DNA of 64,000 nucleotides from Pelomonas sp. Root1217. Lineage in GTDB: Bacteria; Pseudomonadota; Gammaproteobacteria; Burkholderiales; Burkholderiaceae_C. The notes under the pieces are model-generated. The model worked only from the letters and a program-made list of their open reading frames with translations. It had not been told where the DNA came from and did not search any database. The position numbers were made by a program, and so were the translations under genes. The stretch is taken from the NCBI RefSeq assembly GCF_001425705.1, contig NZ_LMDC01000001.1, positions 496,001 through 560,000 on the forward strand, read 5' to 3'. Shown here in pieces: positions 55,515 to 64,000 of this stretch (positions are counted from its first letter, which is position 1; each line of letters starts with the position of its first letter).

Positions 55515-56285
55515 TCAGACTCGATGGCCCAGCGCCGACGAGATTTGCGAGGCCGTTTCCTTCAGCCGGACGACCCAGCTCTCCTCCAGCCGGTCGGCGG
55601 GTGCCGAGATCGACAGGCCGGCCACCAGCTTGGCCTGATCGTCATAGATGCCGGCGGCCATGCAGCGCACACCCAGTTCCAGTTCCTCGTCGTCGCGGGC
55701 GATGCCGCGCTGCCGCACCATGGCCAGCTCCCGTTCGAGTGAGCCGATGTCGGTGAGGCTGTTGCGTGTGTGGCCCGACAGGCCGGTGCGTGTTGCGTAG
55801 GCGCGTACGCGCGGGCTGTCATCGCTGGCCAGGAAGAGCTTGCCCACTGACGTGAGGTGCAGCGGCGCCCGCCCGCCGACGGCGCGCACGACCTGCATGC
55901 CCGAGCGTTCGGAGTAGGTGCGCTCGATGTAGACGATCTCGTCACCCTGGCGCACGGACAGGTTGACGGGCTGGTGGGTGAACTTGTGCAGCTCGCGCAT
56001 GGCCGGCAGGGCGGCGTCGCGCACGTCCAGGCGCGCCTTCACAAGGTTGCCCATTTCCAGCATGCGCATACCGAGTCGATAACTACCGGCTTCGGGGCGA
56101 TCCACGTATCGACCGAGGGTCAGGTCATTGAGAATCCGGTGCGCCGTGGAGGGATGCAGCCCGGTGGCCTCGGACAGGGCCTTCAGCGACACAGGGTCCT
56201 GGTGGCTCGCCAGCACGTCCAGCAGCGAGAACATGCGCTCCAGCACCTGGATCGCCGGGGTCTGCTGGGCCTCTTTCGATTTCAT
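55515..56285 (-). CDS. IclR family transcriptional regulator
   Basis: 256 residues. The winged helix-turn-helix is at ~10-75 (VLERMFSLLDVLASHQDPVSLKALSEATGLHPSTAHRILNDL read in two halves). The effector domain is at ~85-255 with the IclR signature region (GVRCMAAGIYDDQAKLVAGLSISAPADR). The start ATG at 56285 gives MKSKEAQQTPAIQ. It is divergent from the TIGR03790-like gene with 25 bp between starts. The effector is unknown; IclR proteins often sense aromatic or organic acids. Confidence 0.93.
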   Translation of the reverse strand: MKSKEAQQTPAIQVLERMFSLLDVLASHQDPVSLKALSEATGLHPSTAHRILNDLTLGRYVDRPEAGSYRLGMRMLEMGNLVKARLDVRDAALPAMRELHKFTHQPVNLSVRQGDEIVYIERTYSERSGMQVVRAVGGRAPLHLTSVGKLFLASDDSPRVRAYATRTGLSGHTRNSLTDIGSLERELAMVRQRGIARDDEELELGVRCMAAGIYDDQAKLVAGLSISAPADRLEESWVVRLKETASQISSALGHRV

Positions 56286-56310
56286 GGCGTCATTGTGGAG
56301 GAGATTGCCG

Positions 56311-57453
56311 GTGTTTTGTATGGCGAAAGTGCGCTTCAGGAGATGGCAAGTCGGCCTGGCCTTGGTGCTGGCCTGTGCTGGGGCCGCCCAGGGCGCGGAG
56401 CCGGCCTCCGCGCCGCCTGCATCGGCTGAGGCTCGCTGGATGCGGGTTCCACGCCTGTATGGGCGCATCACGGCCAATGAGCTCGGCCTGGTCATCAATA
56501 CGGCCGACCCCTACTCGATCGCCGTGGGTGAGTACTACGCCAGGCGCCGTGGCATCCCGGCCGAGCAGATCCTGCGGGTGCACTTGCCGCTGCGCAACAG
56601 CCTGACACGCGAGGAGTTCACCGCCCTGGATCAGGCCATTCGCGGCCAGATGCCCGAGCACGTCAACGGCCTTGCCCTGGCCTGGGTGCAGCCCTATGCC
56701 GTGGACTGCAATTCATTGACCAGCGCGCTTGGCGTGGGATTGCAACCCAATGTCTGCGCGCAGTCCTGCGCCGCCACGCGCACCAGTCCCTACACGAGTT
56801 ATTTCGGCGCCAAGCCGTGGTTGGTCATCGGCGTGCGGCCGACGATGCAACTGGCGGCCCGCTCGGTGCCTGCAGCCATGGCAATGATCGAGCGCGGCAT
56901 CGCCTCGGACCACATGCTGGCCGGCGGCGCGCCCGAATCGGCCGTGGCCTATCTCGCAGCGACGCCGGATGCCGCGCGCAATGTGCGGGAGCGCCTGTTT
57001 CCGCCGGCCGGTGCCGTCCCGGGCGTCACCGGCCTCGAGGTGGTTCGCGTGAAGAGCGATGCCTTGCCGGCGATGCGCCGCATCCTGGTCTATGAAACGG
57101 GCCTGATCCGCGTGCCCAAACCACTGGGTGGGGAATGGTTGCCGGGTGCGCTGGCCGACCATCTGACATCCGTGGGCGGCCTGCTCGACAAGCCGCCGGC
57201 TGATGAGGGACAGATGAACATCCTCGACTGGATTGACGCCGGCGCGACGGCCAGCTACGGCACCGTTAGCGAGCCCTGCAACCACCTGCAGAAGTTTCCG
57301 CACCCGCAGATGTTGATCCAGGCCTATGCCCAAGGGGTGAGCGCGCTGGAGGCCTATTGGCACAGTGTGGCCTGGCCGGCTCAGGGCGTGTTTGTCGGCG
57401 AGCCCCTCGCAGCGCCATTCGCTGCTCTTGCAGCGTCTGCGCCTGCGCCCTGA
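56311..57453 (+). CDS. TIGR03790-like exported protein
   Basis: 380 residues with a signal peptide (RFRRWQVGLALVLACAGAAQG). The mature protein has LVINTADPYSIAVGEYYARRRGIP, then LRNSLTREEF, AWVQPYAVDCNSLTSALGVG, and a Cys-rich stretch (VCAQSCAATRTS). This is the pattern of the uncharacterised TIGR03790 family. GTG at 56311 is taken as start because GGAGGAG ends 7 bp before it, whereas the ATG at 56320 is 16 bp away. The 3' end overlaps hpnE, on the other strand, by 73 bp. Function unknown. Confidence 0.75.
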   Translation: MFCMAKVRFRRWQVGLALVLACAGAAQGAEPASAPPASAEARWMRVPRLYGRITANELGLVINTADPYSIAVGEYYARRRGIPAEQILRVHLPLRNSLTREEFTALDQAIRGQMPEHVNGLALAWVQPYAVDCNSLTSALGVGLQPNVCAQSCAATRTSPYTSYFGAKPWLVIGVRPTMQLAARSVPAAMAMIERGIASDHMLAGGAPESAVAYLAATPDAARNVRERLFPPAGAVPGVTGLEVVRVKSDALPAMRRILVYETGLIRVPKPLGGEWLPGALADHLTSVGGLLDKPPADEGQMNILDWIDAGATASYGTVSEPCNHLQKFPHPQMLIQAYAQGVSALEAYWHSVAWPAQGVFVGEPLAAPFAALAASAPAP

Positions 57454-58670
57454 GCCGCCGCGCGGCCAGCCCTCACGGCGCCTTCGAGCGTGGCGGGGTA
57501 GGGGCCTTTGATGTAGTCACCGGCGACCCACAGGCCCGGTGCGATGCGCGCCGGCGCACGTACCAGGCCGGGCTTGCAGGCAAAGGTCGCGCGCTTCTCT
57601 GTCAGCACCTTGTCAATGACGGGTGGCGTGGCCCAGCACAATTCCCGCTGCGCCTGCGCGAGCACGGCCTCGGCGCAGCCGCCGCGCGCCACCCAGGCCG
57701 CTGCGCCACTGACGACGAAGGCGAAGCGGCCCGGCGCACCGCCGAGTGCGCCATGGTCGAAGACGAACTGGGCCGGCGCGTCCGGCCCCTCGCGCAGCGC
57801 CAGCATGGGCGCGGGCAGGGCGCTGCCGGGGCTGCGCAGGTAGACGGTGATGATGGGCTCGAAGCTCAGCGACTGGGCGCTGGTTGCCCAGTCCGATGCA
57901 ATGGGCGCAGCCAGGCGCGCGGCCTCGACGCTGGTGCAGGCGAGCACGATGGCGTCAAAAGCCTCACCGTCAACGCGCCAGCCGGGTTCGATGTGCTGCA
58001 CGCGGGTACCCAGGCGGAGCCGTTCACCCAACCAGGCCGTCGCGGGGCCAGCCAGCAATTCGGACAAAGGTCGGCGCGGCAGCAGCAGGTCTGCGCTGCC
58101 GGCGCCGCTGAAGAGGGCGTCCTTGAGCACTCGAAGGAAGACCTGGGCGCTGGCCTGGGGTGCTGGCGTGTTGAGCGCGGCGACGCAAAGCGGCTCGATC
58201 AGGTCGCGCTTCACTGTGGCCGGCAGGCCGGCGCACAGCTCGGCCACGCTCAAGTGCACATCGCAGTTGAAGCCACGTGTCAGCCAGCCGCCCGCGGCGA
58301 CGAGCAGGCGCAGCCGCGCCGGCAGCGGCCAGCCGCGATGGGCCAGCACGCCGCGCGCAAAGGCGATCAGCGGTGAGCCCGGCGGTAATTGCAGACCGGG
58401 CTCGCCCGGGTAGGGCAGGGCCAGCGGCAGGCGCCTCAGCACGACCTCGGGGTCGACGCCCAGGCGGCGCATCAGCGCCAAGCTGTCGCGGTAGGCGCCG
58501 ATGAGGATGTGCTGGCCGTTGTCATACGGGGGCTCGCCCGCCACGCTGCGCGCACGGCCCCCCAGCTGGGGCGCCATCTCGAAGACGGCGATGTCGTGGC
58601 CGGCATCGGCCAGCGCCACGGCGGCCGCGATGCCGGCCCAGCCGCCGCCGACGATGGCGACGCGGCTCAC
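57381..58670 (-). CDS. hpnE: Hydroxysqualene dehydroxylase (squalene-associated FAD-dependent desaturase)
   Basis: 429 residues. The FAD site GGGWAGIAAAVALADAG is at residue ~8 and the C-terminal FAD block LWVAGDYIKGPYPATLEGAVRAG at ~385. It is related to phytoene desaturases. HpnE completes squalene formation from hydroxysqualene. The last ~20 residues (Ala/Gly-rich, GARGSPTNTP-like) lie past the family core and overlap the convergent gene. The start overlaps the hpnD stop by 4 bp. Confidence 0.93.
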   Translation of the reverse strand: MSRVAIVGGGWAGIAAAVALADAGHDIAVFEMAPQLGGRARSVAGEPPYDNGQHILIGAYRDSLALMRRLGVDPEVVLRRLPLALPYPGEPGLQLPPGSPLIAFARGVLAHRGWPLPARLRLLVAAGGWLTRGFNCDVHLSVAELCAGLPATVKRDLIEPLCVAALNTPAPQASAQVFLRVLKDALFSGAGSADLLLPRRPLSELLAGPATAWLGERLRLGTRVQHIEPGWRVDGEAFDAIVLACTSVEAARLAAPIASDWATSAQSLSFEPIITVYLRSPGSALPAPMLALREGPDAPAQFVFDHGALGGAPGRFAFVVSGAAAWVARGGCAEAVLAQAQRELCWATPPVIDKVLTEKRATFACKPGLVRAPARIAPGLWVAGDYIKGPYPATLEGAVRAGRAAAQGAGADAARAANGAARGSPTNTP

Positions 58671-59515
58671 CGCCCGCGCCAGTTGGTTTTCATCGCGATC
58701 CAGAGCTTGCGCAACGGCGTCAGCGCGATGCGCTGGTGCAGCACCTGGAAGTTCTCGCGCTCGATCTCGACCAGCAGCGCCCGGTAGATGTTGGCCATCA
58801 TGAGCCCGGGCTTCTGCGCTGCGCGGTCGCCCTGGGGCAGCAAGGCAAGCGCCTCGTCATACAGCCGATGCGCGCGTTCCGCCTGGAACTTCATCAGCGC
58901 CGTGAAGCGATCCGAATAGCCCCACGGCTTGCTGCGCAGCAGGATCTCGTTGGCCTTGACGCCGAACTGCTGCAGTTCGTTCACGGGCAGGTAGATGCGC
59001 CCGCGCCGCGCGTCGTCGCCGACGTCACGGATGATGTTGGTCAGCTGCATCGCCAGGCCCAGCTTGTGGGCGTAGTCGATGGTCTGCGGCTGCGTGCGGC
59101 CGAAGATGCCGCTGGCGACTTCGCCGACGACGCCGGCCACCAGGTGGCAGTAGCGCTGCAGTCCGGGAAAGTCGAGATAGCGCGTTTGCTGCAGGTCCAT
59201 CTCGCAGCCTTCGATGACGGCGTTGAGATGCTCCAGCCGGATGTCATAAGTGGCCGTGTGCGGCATCAGTGCCTTCATGACCGGGTGACTGGGTTGGCCG
59301 GCGAAGGCACTGGCCACCTCCTTGCGCCACCAGGCCAGCTTGGTCGCCGCGACGCCGGCGTCCTGGGTCTCGTCGACGACGTCGTCCACCTCGCGGCAGA
59401 AGGCGTAGAAGGCCGTGATCGCCGCCCGCCGCACTGGCGGCAGGAACAGGAAGGCGTAATAGAAGCTCGAGCCGCTCGCGGCGGCTTTCTCTTGGACGTA
59501 TTGCTCGGGGCTCAT
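58667..59515 (-). CDS. hpnD: Presqualene diphosphate synthase
   Basis: 282 residues of the squalene/phytoene synthase fold. The first Asp-rich motif REVDDVVDE is at 41-49; the second is in NIIRDVGDDARRGRIYLP near 165-182. It condenses two farnesyl diphosphates to presqualene diphosphate. The start at 59515 (MSPEQYVQEKAAASG) overlaps the hpnC stop by 4 bp; an ATG 30 bp upstream is inside hpnC and less likely. Confidence 0.95.
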   Translation of the reverse strand: MSPEQYVQEKAAASGSSFYYAFLFLPPVRRAAITAFYAFCREVDDVVDETQDAGVAATKLAWWRKEVASAFAGQPSHPVMKALMPHTATYDIRLEHLNAVIEGCEMDLQQTRYLDFPGLQRYCHLVAGVVGEVASGIFGRTQPQTIDYAHKLGLAMQLTNIIRDVGDDARRGRIYLPVNELQQFGVKANEILLRSKPWGYSDRFTALMKFQAERAHRLYDEALALLPQGDRAAQKPGLMMANIYRALLVEIERENFQVLHQRIALTPLRKLWIAMKTNWRGR

Positions 59516-60351
59516 GATGCGGCCCGCATTGTCAGGGCGCGCCACAGCAGTCGCGGCAAGTCCAGGACCCCCAGGGCAGGGCGGTGCACAAGGCTGTCGT
59601 GATGACGCGCCACGATCTTGTCGAGGGTGCGCAGGCCGCCCTGGACGACCAGGCGCAGCTCCCAGCCCGCGCGGCCGGGCAGCGCAAGGGCCAGAGGTGC
59701 ACCCTCGAGCATCAGCGCGCGAGCCCAGGCGCAGAGGTCGGCGATCAACCTGCGGGCAGCACTGCTGTCGCGGCAGGCCAGCACCTCTTCGGCACTGACG
59801 CCGTGGCGGTCGAGATCGGCCTGCGGTACATAGAGCCGGCCGTTCGGGCCGTCGCGGCTGAAGTCCTGCCAGAAGTTGATGAGCTGCAGGGCCGAGCAGA
59901 TGGCGTCCGAGCGGCGCAGCGACACGGCGTCGTTCACGCCGTACAGGCTCAGCAGCAGGCGTCCCACCGGGTTGGCCGAGCGGCGGCAGTAGTCCAGCAA
60001 CTGAGCGCGGTCGCTGTAGCGGGGCGGCGCCAGGTCCTGCTCGAAGGCGTCGAGCAGGTCATGCAACAACGGCGGTTGCAACCGATGCATTTCACGCGCC
60101 AGCGGCGTGTAGACGTGGGGCCAGCGCGACGATGGCGCTTGGCCGGTCACCACGGCGTCCAGGTCGGCCCGATAGTCGCGCAACGCCTGGACGCGCTCAG
60201 CCGTTGAAGCGTCGCCCTCGTCGGCCAGATCGTCCGCCGTGCGCGCGAAGTGATAGATCGCGACGACCGTCGGCCGCAGCGCGGGCGGGCATAGCACTGA
60301 GGCAACCGGGAAGTTCTCGTAGTGGTCGACGTTGCTCAAGCTTTTTCTCAA
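59512..60351 (-). CDS. hpnC: Hydroxysqualene synthase
   Basis: 279 residues of the squalene/phytoene synthase family. FARTADDLADEGD near residue 36 and NFWQDFSRDGPNGRLYVP near 160 are the two Asp-rich motifs. It converts presqualene diphosphate to hydroxysqualene. The start is TTG at 60351, giving SLSNVDHYENFPVAS, the family N-terminus; no ATG is suitable. First of the coupled hpnC-hpnD-hpnE operon. Squalene-hopene cyclase is not inside the window. Confidence 0.94.
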   Translation of the reverse strand: MRKSLSNVDHYENFPVASVLCPPALRPTVVAIYHFARTADDLADEGDASTAERVQALRDYRADLDAVVTGQAPSSRWPHVYTPLAREMHRLQPPLLHDLLDAFEQDLAPPRYSDRAQLLDYCRRSANPVGRLLLSLYGVNDAVSLRRSDAICSALQLINFWQDFSRDGPNGRLYVPQADLDRHGVSAEEVLACRDSSAARRLIADLCAWARALMLEGAPLALALPGRAGWELRLVVQGGLRTLDKIVARHHDSLVHRPALGVLDLPRLLWRALTMRAAS

Positions 60352-60386
60352 GTTCCGCTTGCAAAGCCCGGATATGTCAACGAGGT

Positions 60387-60432
60387 TTGACAGTTGTCAC
60401 AGGGTCTGAATACATTACTGACCCGCCGGTCA
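60387..60432 (+). promoter_or_regulatory. Promoter and palindromic operator candidate of the RND efflux operon
   Basis: TTGACA (60387-60392, a perfect -35) and TACATT (60411-60416) are 18 bp apart. TGACC-CGCC-GGTCA at 60419-60432 is an inverted repeat centred on the expected transcription start, where a TetR-type repressor would block initiation. A second imperfect palindrome TGACA-GT-TGTCA (60388-60399) overlaps the -35. Start of the adaptor gene is 41 bp downstream. Confidence 0.6.
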
Positions 60433-60472
60433 TTAAATTTTGGGCCGGTCGCTTCATCTTCCCGAGGTCTGC

Positions 60473-61612
60473 ATGCCCCATCTTCTGCGTCTCGCCCCGC
60501 CCCTGCTGTCGGCAGCGCTGCTTTTTGCACTGCTGTCTGGATGTGGCAAGCAGCCCGCCGCTCCCGAGCCGGAACGCGCGGTGCGCACGCAACTCGTCAG
60601 CGCTGGCTCAGCCAGCGCCAGCCACGAGTATGCGGCCGAGGTGAAGGCGCGAGTCGAATCACGCCTGTCCTTCCGTGTCAGCGGCAAGCTGTTGAGCCGA
60701 GCCGTCAACCTCGGCGACACGGTGAAGCCGGGCCAGGTGCTGGCGCGGATCGACGCCCAGGACTTCAGGCTCGCCGAGGCAGCCGCCAGCGCCGCCGTGA
60801 TGGCCGCGCGCACCAACCGCGATCAGGCCGGGGCCGACTACAAGCGCTTCGTCGACCTGCAGCGCCAGGGCTTCATCAGCGCGGCCGAGCTTGAGCGGCG
60901 CGATTCGGCTTTCAAGGCGGCCCAGGCGCAGCTGGAACAGGCCAAGGCGCAGTCCGATGTGCAGGGCAACCAGTCCGGCTACGCCCAGCTGACGGCCGAC
61001 GGCGCTGGCGTCGTGACCAGCGTCAACGCCGAGCCGGGCCAGGTGCTGGCGGCCGGGACGCCGGTCGTGAGCGTGGCGCTGGACGGACCACGCGATCTCG
61101 TCTTTTCAGTGCCCGAGGATCAGATCGCCCGCGTGAAGGCCGCTGCCGCTGTGGCCGGCGCGCTGAAGGTGCGCCTGTGGGGCAGCGACAAGACCTACCC
61201 GCTGACGCTGCGCGAGGTGTCTGCCGCGGCCGATCCGGTCACACGCACCTTCCTCATCAAGGCCGACGCCGGCAAGCTGGACGCGAGGCTGGGCCAATCC
61301 GCCACCGTCGTGCTGGAGCTGCCGCAGATGGCCGGCGTCATCAAGCTTCCGCTCGCGGCCGTGCTGCAGCAAGGAGGCAAGAGCTCGGTATGGGTGCTCG
61401 ACGGCGCGTCGATGACCGTGAAGCCGGTGGCCGTGCAGATCGGCGGCGCCGAGGGCAATGATGTTGTCATCGCCGGCGGGTTGACGTCGGGTCAGGAGGT
61501 CGTCGTCGCGGGTGTGCATGTGCTCAACCCGGGCCAGAAGGTCAAGCGCTATGTGCCGCCGCGCACGGTGAATGCGCCGGCAGCTCCCGCGGCTTCTGCG
61601 GCCTCACGCTGA
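60473..61612 (+). CDS. RND efflux periplasmic adaptor (membrane fusion) lipoprotein
   Basis: 379 residues. A lipoprotein signal ends in the lipobox LLSGC with C24 lipidated. Barrel-sandwich and hairpin parts: RVESRLSFRVSGKLLSRAVNLGDTVKPGQVLARID and GVVTSVNAEPGQVLAAGTPV, with a ~70-residue coiled-coil hairpin between them. A C-terminal beta-barrel/membrane-proximal domain follows, ending in an Ala/Pro-rich tail. It links the inner-membrane pump to an outer-membrane channel. The ATG at 60473 was chosen by the lipoprotein signal. It is 13 bp ahead of the pump gene. Confidence 0.92.
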   Translation: MPHLLRLAPPLLSAALLFALLSGCGKQPAAPEPERAVRTQLVSAGSASASHEYAAEVKARVESRLSFRVSGKLLSRAVNLGDTVKPGQVLARIDAQDFRLAEAAASAAVMAARTNRDQAGADYKRFVDLQRQGFISAAELERRDSAFKAAQAQLEQAKAQSDVQGNQSGYAQLTADGAGVVTSVNAEPGQVLAAGTPVVSVALDGPRDLVFSVPEDQIARVKAAAAVAGALKVRLWGSDKTYPLTLREVSAAADPVTRTFLIKADAGKLDARLGQSATVVLELPQMAGVIKLPLAAVLQQGGKSSVWVLDGASMTVKPVAVQIGGAEGNDVVIAGGLTSGQEVVVAGVHVLNPGQKVKRYVPPRTVNAPAAPAASAASR

Positions 61613-61625
61613 GCCAGGGCTGCAC

Positions 61626-64000
61626 ATGACTTCCCCGATCACCAAGGAACTCCACGTCGGCGGCTTCAACGTCTCACGCTGGGCGCTTGAGCATCCGGCC
61701 CTGACGCGCTACCTGATGGTGGTGCTGATGCTGATGGGCTTCGTGGCCTATTTCCAGCTCGGCCAGGACGAGGACCCGCCGTTCACCTTCCGCGCCATGG
61801 TCATCCAGGCCTTCTGGCCGGGCGCCACGGCCCAGCAGATGGCCGACCAGGTCACCGACAAGATCGAGAAGACGCTGCAGGAGGTGAACCACGCGGACAA
61901 GATCCGCTCGTACACCAAGCCTGGCGAGTCGCTGACGGTCTTCCAGGTCAAGGACAACACGCCGCCCAAGGAGGTCGCCGACCTCTGGTACCAGACGCGC
62001 AAGAAGATCGGCGACATGCGCAGCTCGCTGCCCGCGGGCGTGCTGGGCCCGGTGTTCAACGACGAGTTCGGCGACGTCTACGGTTCCATCTACGCGCTGT
62101 CGGCCGACGGCTTCAGCCGCGAGGAGTTGCGCGAGCATGCGGACCGCGTGCGCCAGGCCCTGCTGCAGGTCAAGGACGTTGCCAAGGTGGAGATCTTCGG
62201 CGTGCAGCCCGAGAAGGTGTTCATCGAGATCTCGCAGAAGCGCCTGGCCCAGCTGGGCCTGGACTTCAGCCAGGTCATCAACCAGATCGGCGCGCAGAAC
62301 GCCGTCGAGGGCGCGGGTGTGTTGAACGCCGGCAGCGCCAACTTCCAGGTGCGGGTGCAGGGCCAGTTCACGACGGCCCAGGCCCTGGCCGAGGTGCCTA
62401 TCCGCGCCATCAACCCGCAGACCGGCGTGGCCAGCCAGCTGCGCCTGGGCGACATCGCCACCATCAAGCGTGAATACGTCGACCCGCCGGCCACCAAGGT
62501 GCGCCACCAGGGCAAGGAAGTGCTCGCACTGGGCGTGTCCATGGCCAAGGGGGGCGACATCATCGCGATGGGCAAGGCGCTCAACGTCGCCCTCAGGGGT
62601 ATCGAGCGCGAGCTGCCGGCCGGCATTCTGCTCGAGCAGGTGCAGGACCAGCCCAAGGCCGTCACCACCTCGGTCGGCGAGTTCGTGCACGTGCTCATCG
62701 AGGCTGTCGTCATCGTGCTGGCGGTCAGCTTTATCGCGCTAGGTTTTCACACCAAACCGCTGCGCATCGACATCTGGCCCGGCCTGGTCGTCGGCATCAC
62801 CATCCCCTTGGTGCTGGCCATCACCTTCACGACGATGTTCTATTGGGGCGTCGGCCTGCACAAGATATCGCTCGGGTCGCTGATCATCGCGTTGGGGCTG
62901 CTGGTGGACGACGCCATCATTGCCGTCGAGATGATGGTGCGCAAGCTCGAAGAGGGCTACGACAAGATGCACGCCGCCACCTTCGCCTACGACGTGACGG
63001 CCATGCCTATGCTGACCGGCACGCTGATCACGGCGGTGGGCTTCCTGCCCATCGGCCTGGCCAAGTCGACGGTGGGTGAGTACACGTTCGCGATCTTTGC
63101 AGTGACGGCGGCGTCCTTGGTCATCTCCTGGGTCGTCTCGGTCTATTTCGTGCCTTATCTCGGCGCCTTGCTGCTGAAGAGCAAGCCGGCGGCGGACGGC
63201 GAGGTGCACGAGCTCTTCGACACGCCCTTCTACAACCGCTTCCGTGGCGTGGTGCGCTGGTGCGTGGAGAACCGCTGGAAGACGATTGGCATCACGCTGC
63301 TCGTGTTCGCGCTGGGCATCGTTGGCATGGGCCGCGTGCAGCAGCAGTTCTTCCCGGACTCCAGCCGTCCCGAGGTGCTGGTGGACCTCTGGCTGCCCGA
63401 GGGCTCGACCATCCAGGAGACTGAAGCGCTCGCCAAGCGCTTCGAGGCCCGCATGCTCAAGGAGCCGGGCATCGCCAGCGTGACGAGCTGGATCGGCTCC
63501 GGCGTGCCGCGCTTCTATCTGCCGCTGGACCAGATCTTTCCGCAGGCCAATGTCACGCAATCCATCCTGCTGCCCAAGGACCTGACGGCCCGCGAGGAGT
63601 TGAGAAAGCGCCTGCCCGCTGTGCTGGCTGAGGAGTTCCCCGAGGCGCGCGGCCGCGTCAAGCTGCTGCCCAACGGGCCGCCGGTGCCTTACCCAGTGCA
63701 GTTCCGCGTCACCGGCGCCGACCCGAAGATCGTGCGCGACTGGGCCGACAAGGCCAAGGACATCCTGCGCACCAACCCGAACATGCGCGGCGTCAATGAC
63801 AACTGGAACGAAAACGTCAAGATGCTGCGCCTCAAGGTCGACCAGGACAAGGCGAGGGCGCTGGGCGTCACCAGCCAGAGCCTGGCGCAGTCGGCGCGCA
63901 CGCTGCTGTCGGGCAGCGTCATCGGCCAGTACCGTGAAGCGGACAAACTCGTCGACATCGTGCTGCGCCAGCCGCTGGACGAGCGTGCCGTCATCACCGA
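61626..64000 (+). CDS. RND efflux transporter permease (AcrB/MexI-like, 3' end outside window)
   Basis: 791 codons are visible from the ATG at 61626, about three quarters of a typical ~1030-residue pump. TM1 is near 28-48 (LTRYLMVVLMLMGFVAYFQLG). The large periplasmic loop contains VEIFGVQPEKVFIEISQKRLAQLG. The proton-relay DD of TM4 is in GLLVDDAIIAVEMMV near residue 425. The N-terminus lacks the F-x-x-RP-I-F motif of AcrB itself and reads NVSRWALEHPALTRYL. Substrates cannot be told. No outer-membrane channel gene is seen within the window. Confidence 0.93.
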   Translation, partial: MTSPITKELHVGGFNVSRWALEHPALTRYLMVVLMLMGFVAYFQLGQDEDPPFTFRAMVIQAFWPGATAQQMADQVTDKIEKTLQEVNHADKIRSYTKPGESLTVFQVKDNTPPKEVADLWYQTRKKIGDMRSSLPAGVLGPVFNDEFGDVYGSIYALSADGFSREELREHADRVRQALLQVKDVAKVEIFGVQPEKVFIEISQKRLAQLGLDFSQVINQIGAQNAVEGAGVLNAGSANFQVRVQGQFTTAQALAEVPIRAINPQTGVASQLRLGDIATIKREYVDPPATKVRHQGKEVLALGVSMAKGGDIIAMGKALNVALRGIERELPAGILLEQVQDQPKAVTTSVGEFVHVLIEAVVIVLAVSFIALGFHTKPLRIDIWPGLVVGITIPLVLAITFTTMFYWGVGLHKISLGSLIIALGLLVDDAIIAVEMMVRKLEEGYDKMHAATFAYDVTAMPMLTGTLITAVGFLPIGLAKSTVGEYTFAIFAVTAASLVISWVVSVYFVPYLGALLLKSKPAADGEVHELFDTPFYNRFRGVVRWCVENRWKTIGITLLVFALGIVGMGRVQQQFFPDSSRPEVLVDLWLPEGSTIQETEALAKRFEARMLKEPGIASVTSWIGSGVPRFYLPLDQIFPQANVTQSILLPKDLTAREELRKRLPAVLAEEFPEARGRVKLLPNGPPVPYPVQFRVTGADPKIVRDWADKAKDILRTNPNMRGVNDNWNENVKMLRLKVDQDKARALGVTSQSLAQSARTLLSGSVIGQYREADKLVDIVLRQPLDERAVIT

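Overview
The window is high-GC, densely coded DNA from a betaproteobacterium, most likely order Burkholderiales and probably the Roseateles/Mitsuaria/Rubrivivax/Ideonella neighbourhood. This rests on gene order and content: msrB-yciB-bolA-ppiC, ilvI-ilvH-ilvC-pssA-leuA, nadE-glnB, hpnCDE, a PEP-CTERM surface protein, and DUF3619/DUF3106 genes. The genus is an inference; no rRNA or tRNA gene was seen. About 58 protein genes are described. Three are interrupted or decayed: the kinase/phosphatase at the left edge, the RND pump at the right edge, and a selO remnant at 13.5 kb.

Layout. 0-5 kb (minus strand): assimilatory nitrite reduction, nirB-nirD-formate/nitrite channel-PP2C/kinase, behind a long leader that looks like an ANTAR (NasR/NasT-type) antitermination element. 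5-13.7 kb: MBL hydrolase, peptide deformylase, a Gln-rich FecR-like exported protein, the divergent tesA/ybbA-like pair with overlapping start codons, a MetZ-like PLP enzyme, and a translationally coupled selO(remnant)-msrB-yciB-bolA cluster next to a periplasmic prolyl isomerase. 13.9-20.8 kb: an acyl-CoA synthetase followed by a complete branched-chain-amino-acid-type (HAAT) ABC importer. 20.8-26.1 kb: a degenerate GGDEF protein, an ECF sigma factor coupled to a Ser/Thr kinase, an orphan protein and a J-domain protein. 26.2-29 kb: membrane and soluble pyrophosphatases, divergent. 29-37.3 kb: a 7TM sensor kinase and AraC-type response regulator, divergent from a 1627-residue beta-helix-repeat protein with a PEP-CTERM anchor.

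37.3-45.2 kb: a FemAB/GNAT-like protein, nadE-glnB, a LysE exporter with an AraC regulator, dgkA, and an ECF sigma-DUF3619-DUF3106-RDD operon. 45.4-54.1 kb: branched-chain amino acid synthesis (ilvI, ilvH, ilvC, pssA, leuA2, leuA1). A leader peptide rich in rare CTA Leu codons plus an attenuator precedes leuA2. 54.4-64 kb: pbpG, an IclR regulator, a TIGR03790-like protein, hpnCDE for squalene synthesis, and an RND efflux operon with a well-formed promoter and a palindromic operator candidate.

The strongest regulatory observations are the two transcription-attenuation leaders, nirB (antitermination type) and leuA (leader-peptide type). The strongest protein-level observation is that the two ATPases of the HAAT transporter each carry a defect in the same composite ATP site, predicting an asymmetric transporter. 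No single wholly new system is proven here. The best candidates for follow-up are the sensor kinase/regulator/PEP-CTERM beta-helix locus, the ECF-kinase-orphan locus and the ECF-DUF3619-DUF3106-RDD operon.
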